DNA of 15,411 nucleotides from DATAFT01 sp035544635. GTDB taxonomy: Bacteria; Acidobacteriota; Thermoanaerobaculia; Multivoradales; Multivoraceae. A program made the position numbers and the translations under genes. Where the stretch lies: contig DATKDQ010000082.1 in the NCBI GenBank assembly GCA_035544635.1, forward strand, positions 1 through 15,411. Direction: 5' to 3'. Below, piece by piece: positions 14,165 to 15,411 of the stretch. The notes beneath the pieces are model-generated. The model was not told the DNA's origin, ran no database searches, and saw only the letters and a program-made list of their open reading frames with translations. Positions within the stretch are counted from its first letter, which is position 1. Each line of letters opens with the position of its first letter.

Positions 14165-15411
14165 ATGCGGTACGGCTCCTCCATCCCACTCTTCGCCGCG
14201 CTGTCGGGGCTGCTCCTGGCGGCGCCCGTCACCACCCAGGAGTCTCGGGCGCCCGGCCTGTCGGAGACGATCGAGGTCGACCTGGTCAACGTCGACGTCT
14301 ACGCCACCGACAAGAAGGGCAATCCGGTCACCGACCTCGGGGAAGGCGACTTCCAGGTGCTCGAGGACAACAAGAAGGTCAAGGTCACCCACTTCGCGAG
14401 CGGCGGCGCCGTGGAGCGGGAGAGCCTGTCCGTCGTGGTCTACGTCGACGGCACTCAGCTCGCCGCCGCCAACCGCGCCTCGGCCCTGGGCGGCGTCGCG
14501 AGCGTGCTCGAGAACAGGATGGGGGAGGGGAAGCCGCCGGTGATGGTGGTCTACTTCGACGGCGGCATGCGGGTGGAGCAGGACTTCACGACCGATCGTG
14601 CCCTGGTCACCGCCGCGCTGCACCGGATCGAGGACCACAGGCCTCCGCCGTCGGAGAGTCAGACCCTCGAGCGGTCGACGCGCAACACCGTCGACGACAC
14701 CATGCAGCTCTTCCACGCCGGAGGCGGCTCGGAGATCCTGTCGCGCAACACCATGGACACCCTGTTTCAGAGCATCCGCGGCTACGGCGAGATGGTGCAC
14801 CGCGAGACCGTGCGCTCGGTGGACGCCCTGACCGCGTTCGCGAGCGCCCTGGGCGCCCGGCCCGGTCGCAAGGCGGTGTTCGTGGTCGCCGACGGCCTGG
14901 CGATGCGACCGCTCGAGCAGCTGGTGACCACGCTGATGCGCTCGCTCAGCCGGCGCGGCAGCGGCTCCGAGCGCGCGGGGGAGATGTCCGACGCCTCGTC
15001 GATGCAGGTCATCGACGCGCGGCCGACCGGCGGCGACGGCCCCGGGGTCGACGACTTCACCGGCGGCAAGAGCGCCGAGTTCTCGGTCGGCCGCCTGCAG
15101 GAGAACATCCAACCGTTCGTGAGCACGGCGCGGTTCGAGCGCCTGGCCGCGATCGCGAACTCGAGCCGGGTCACGCTCTATCCGATCAGGCCTCCGCTGG
15201 CCGACGCTTCGACCACCGGCCTGGGCGGCCGTCCCGGAGACGGCGAGGGAGGGCGCTCGCTGTCGGACACCCAGGAAGGACTCCTCATGCTGGCCGGCTC
15301 GACCGGCGGCGACGCCCTGCTCACGGGCACGGACGTCGCGGGCTTCGTGGGTCAGTCGCTGAGCGGCTCGGCGGGCTACTACTCGCTCGGCTTCGCGCCG
15401 CGCGACCGGAC
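14165..15411 (+). CDS. Exported VWFA-related protein of acidobacterial type (3' end outside window)
   Basis: The frame runs open from ATG 14165 to the window edge: 415 residues without a stop. AGGGAG lies eight bases before the start. A hydrophobic signal sequence (about 7-21) predicts export. Next comes the characteristic beta-rich entry VDLVNVDVYATDKKGNPV, then EGDFQVLEDNKK, and a von Willebrand factor A-like domain beginning SVVVYVDGT (89-97). RKAVFVVADGL (235-245) forms a central strand, and LAGSTGGDALL to GYYSLGFAPRD (376-414) is the usual family end. This layout matches the VWFA-related proteins abundant in Acidobacteriota. The metal-binding DxSxS is only DGTQL, so classic MIDAS metal binding is doubtful. 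Function is unknown for the family; an envelope or extracellular binding role is inferred. It is divergent from the ThDP enzyme gene. Confidence 0.85.
   Translation, partial: MRYGSSIPLFAALSGLLLAAPVTTQESRAPGLSETIEVDLVNVDVYATDKKGNPVTDLGEGDFQVLEDNKKVKVTHFASGGAVERESLSVVVYVDGTQLAAANRASALGGVASVLENRMGEGKPPVMVVYFDGGMRVEQDFTTDRALVTAALHRIEDHRPPPSESQTLERSTRNTVDDTMQLFHAGGGSEILSRNTMDTLFQSIRGYGEMVHRETVRSVDALTAFASALGARPGRKAVFVVADGLAMRPLEQLVTTLMRSLSRRGSGSERAGEMSDASSMQVIDARPTGGDGPGVDDFTGGKSAEFSVGRLQENIQPFVSTARFERLAAIANSSRVTLYPIRPPLADASTTGLGGRPGDGEGGRSLSDTQEGLLMLAGSTGGDALLTGTDVAGFVGQSLSGSAGYYSLGFAPRDR

Noticed and set aside
13981..14289. Minus-strand 102-codon frame in the gap before the VWFA-related gene
   Set aside because: It overlaps the signal peptide and first strand of the VWFA-related protein, shows no recognisable motif and has no convincing ribosome-binding site.

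Overview
The window is a GC-rich bacterial chromosomal segment with tightly packed genes. It is probably from an uncultured soil- or sediment-type lineage. The best taxonomic clue is the partial gene at the right edge, which has the layout of the VWFA-related domain proteins typical of Acidobacteriota (TIGR03436 type). The general gene content also fits neighbouring GC-rich phyla, so this placement is tentative. I found no rRNA, tRNA, CRISPR array, insertion sequence or prophage gene.

Left part (1-5508). The remnant of an NCS1 nucleobase/hydantoin permease runs through an ATGA stop/start into a metal-dependent cyclase-family hydrolase. Next come a minus-strand MgtE magnesium channel, a cytoplasmic amidase-signature hydrolase on the plus strand, and a second amidase on the minus strand that carries a twin-arginine export signal. 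The remnant permease, cyclic-amide hydrolase and two amidases suggest scavenging of amide or ureide nitrogen; this is inference.

Middle part (5652-8334). An exonuclease III gene is translationally coupled to a 261-residue protein I do not recognise. That gene's 3' end overlaps a convergent DUF2236/MpaB-type (latex-clearing-protein-like) oxygenase gene. In the gap after the oxygenase start lies a decayed ribbon-helix-helix antitoxin (VapB-like) fragment.

Right part (8374-15411). Five closely spaced plus-strand genes look like one operon: a luciferase-like flavin oxidoreductase, an exported metallo-beta-lactamase-fold hydrolase, an SDR protein lacking most of its catalytic tetrad, a glutathione S-transferase and a VOC (glyoxalase-fold) protein. 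Facing it one base away is a thiamine-diphosphate enzyme of the acetolactate synthase superfamily, with a perfect TATAAT eight bases before its start codon, suggesting a leaderless mRNA. Together these resemble an uncharacterised catabolic or detoxification module; its substrate cannot be read from the sequence. The window closes inside the exported VWFA-related protein.

Most gene identities are secure at family level. The more unusual points are the truncated permease, the antitoxin fossil, the catalytically altered SDR, the unrecognised exonuclease partner, the leaderless promoter and four convergent junctions with no room for ordinary terminators. I saw no clear new defence or mobile system.
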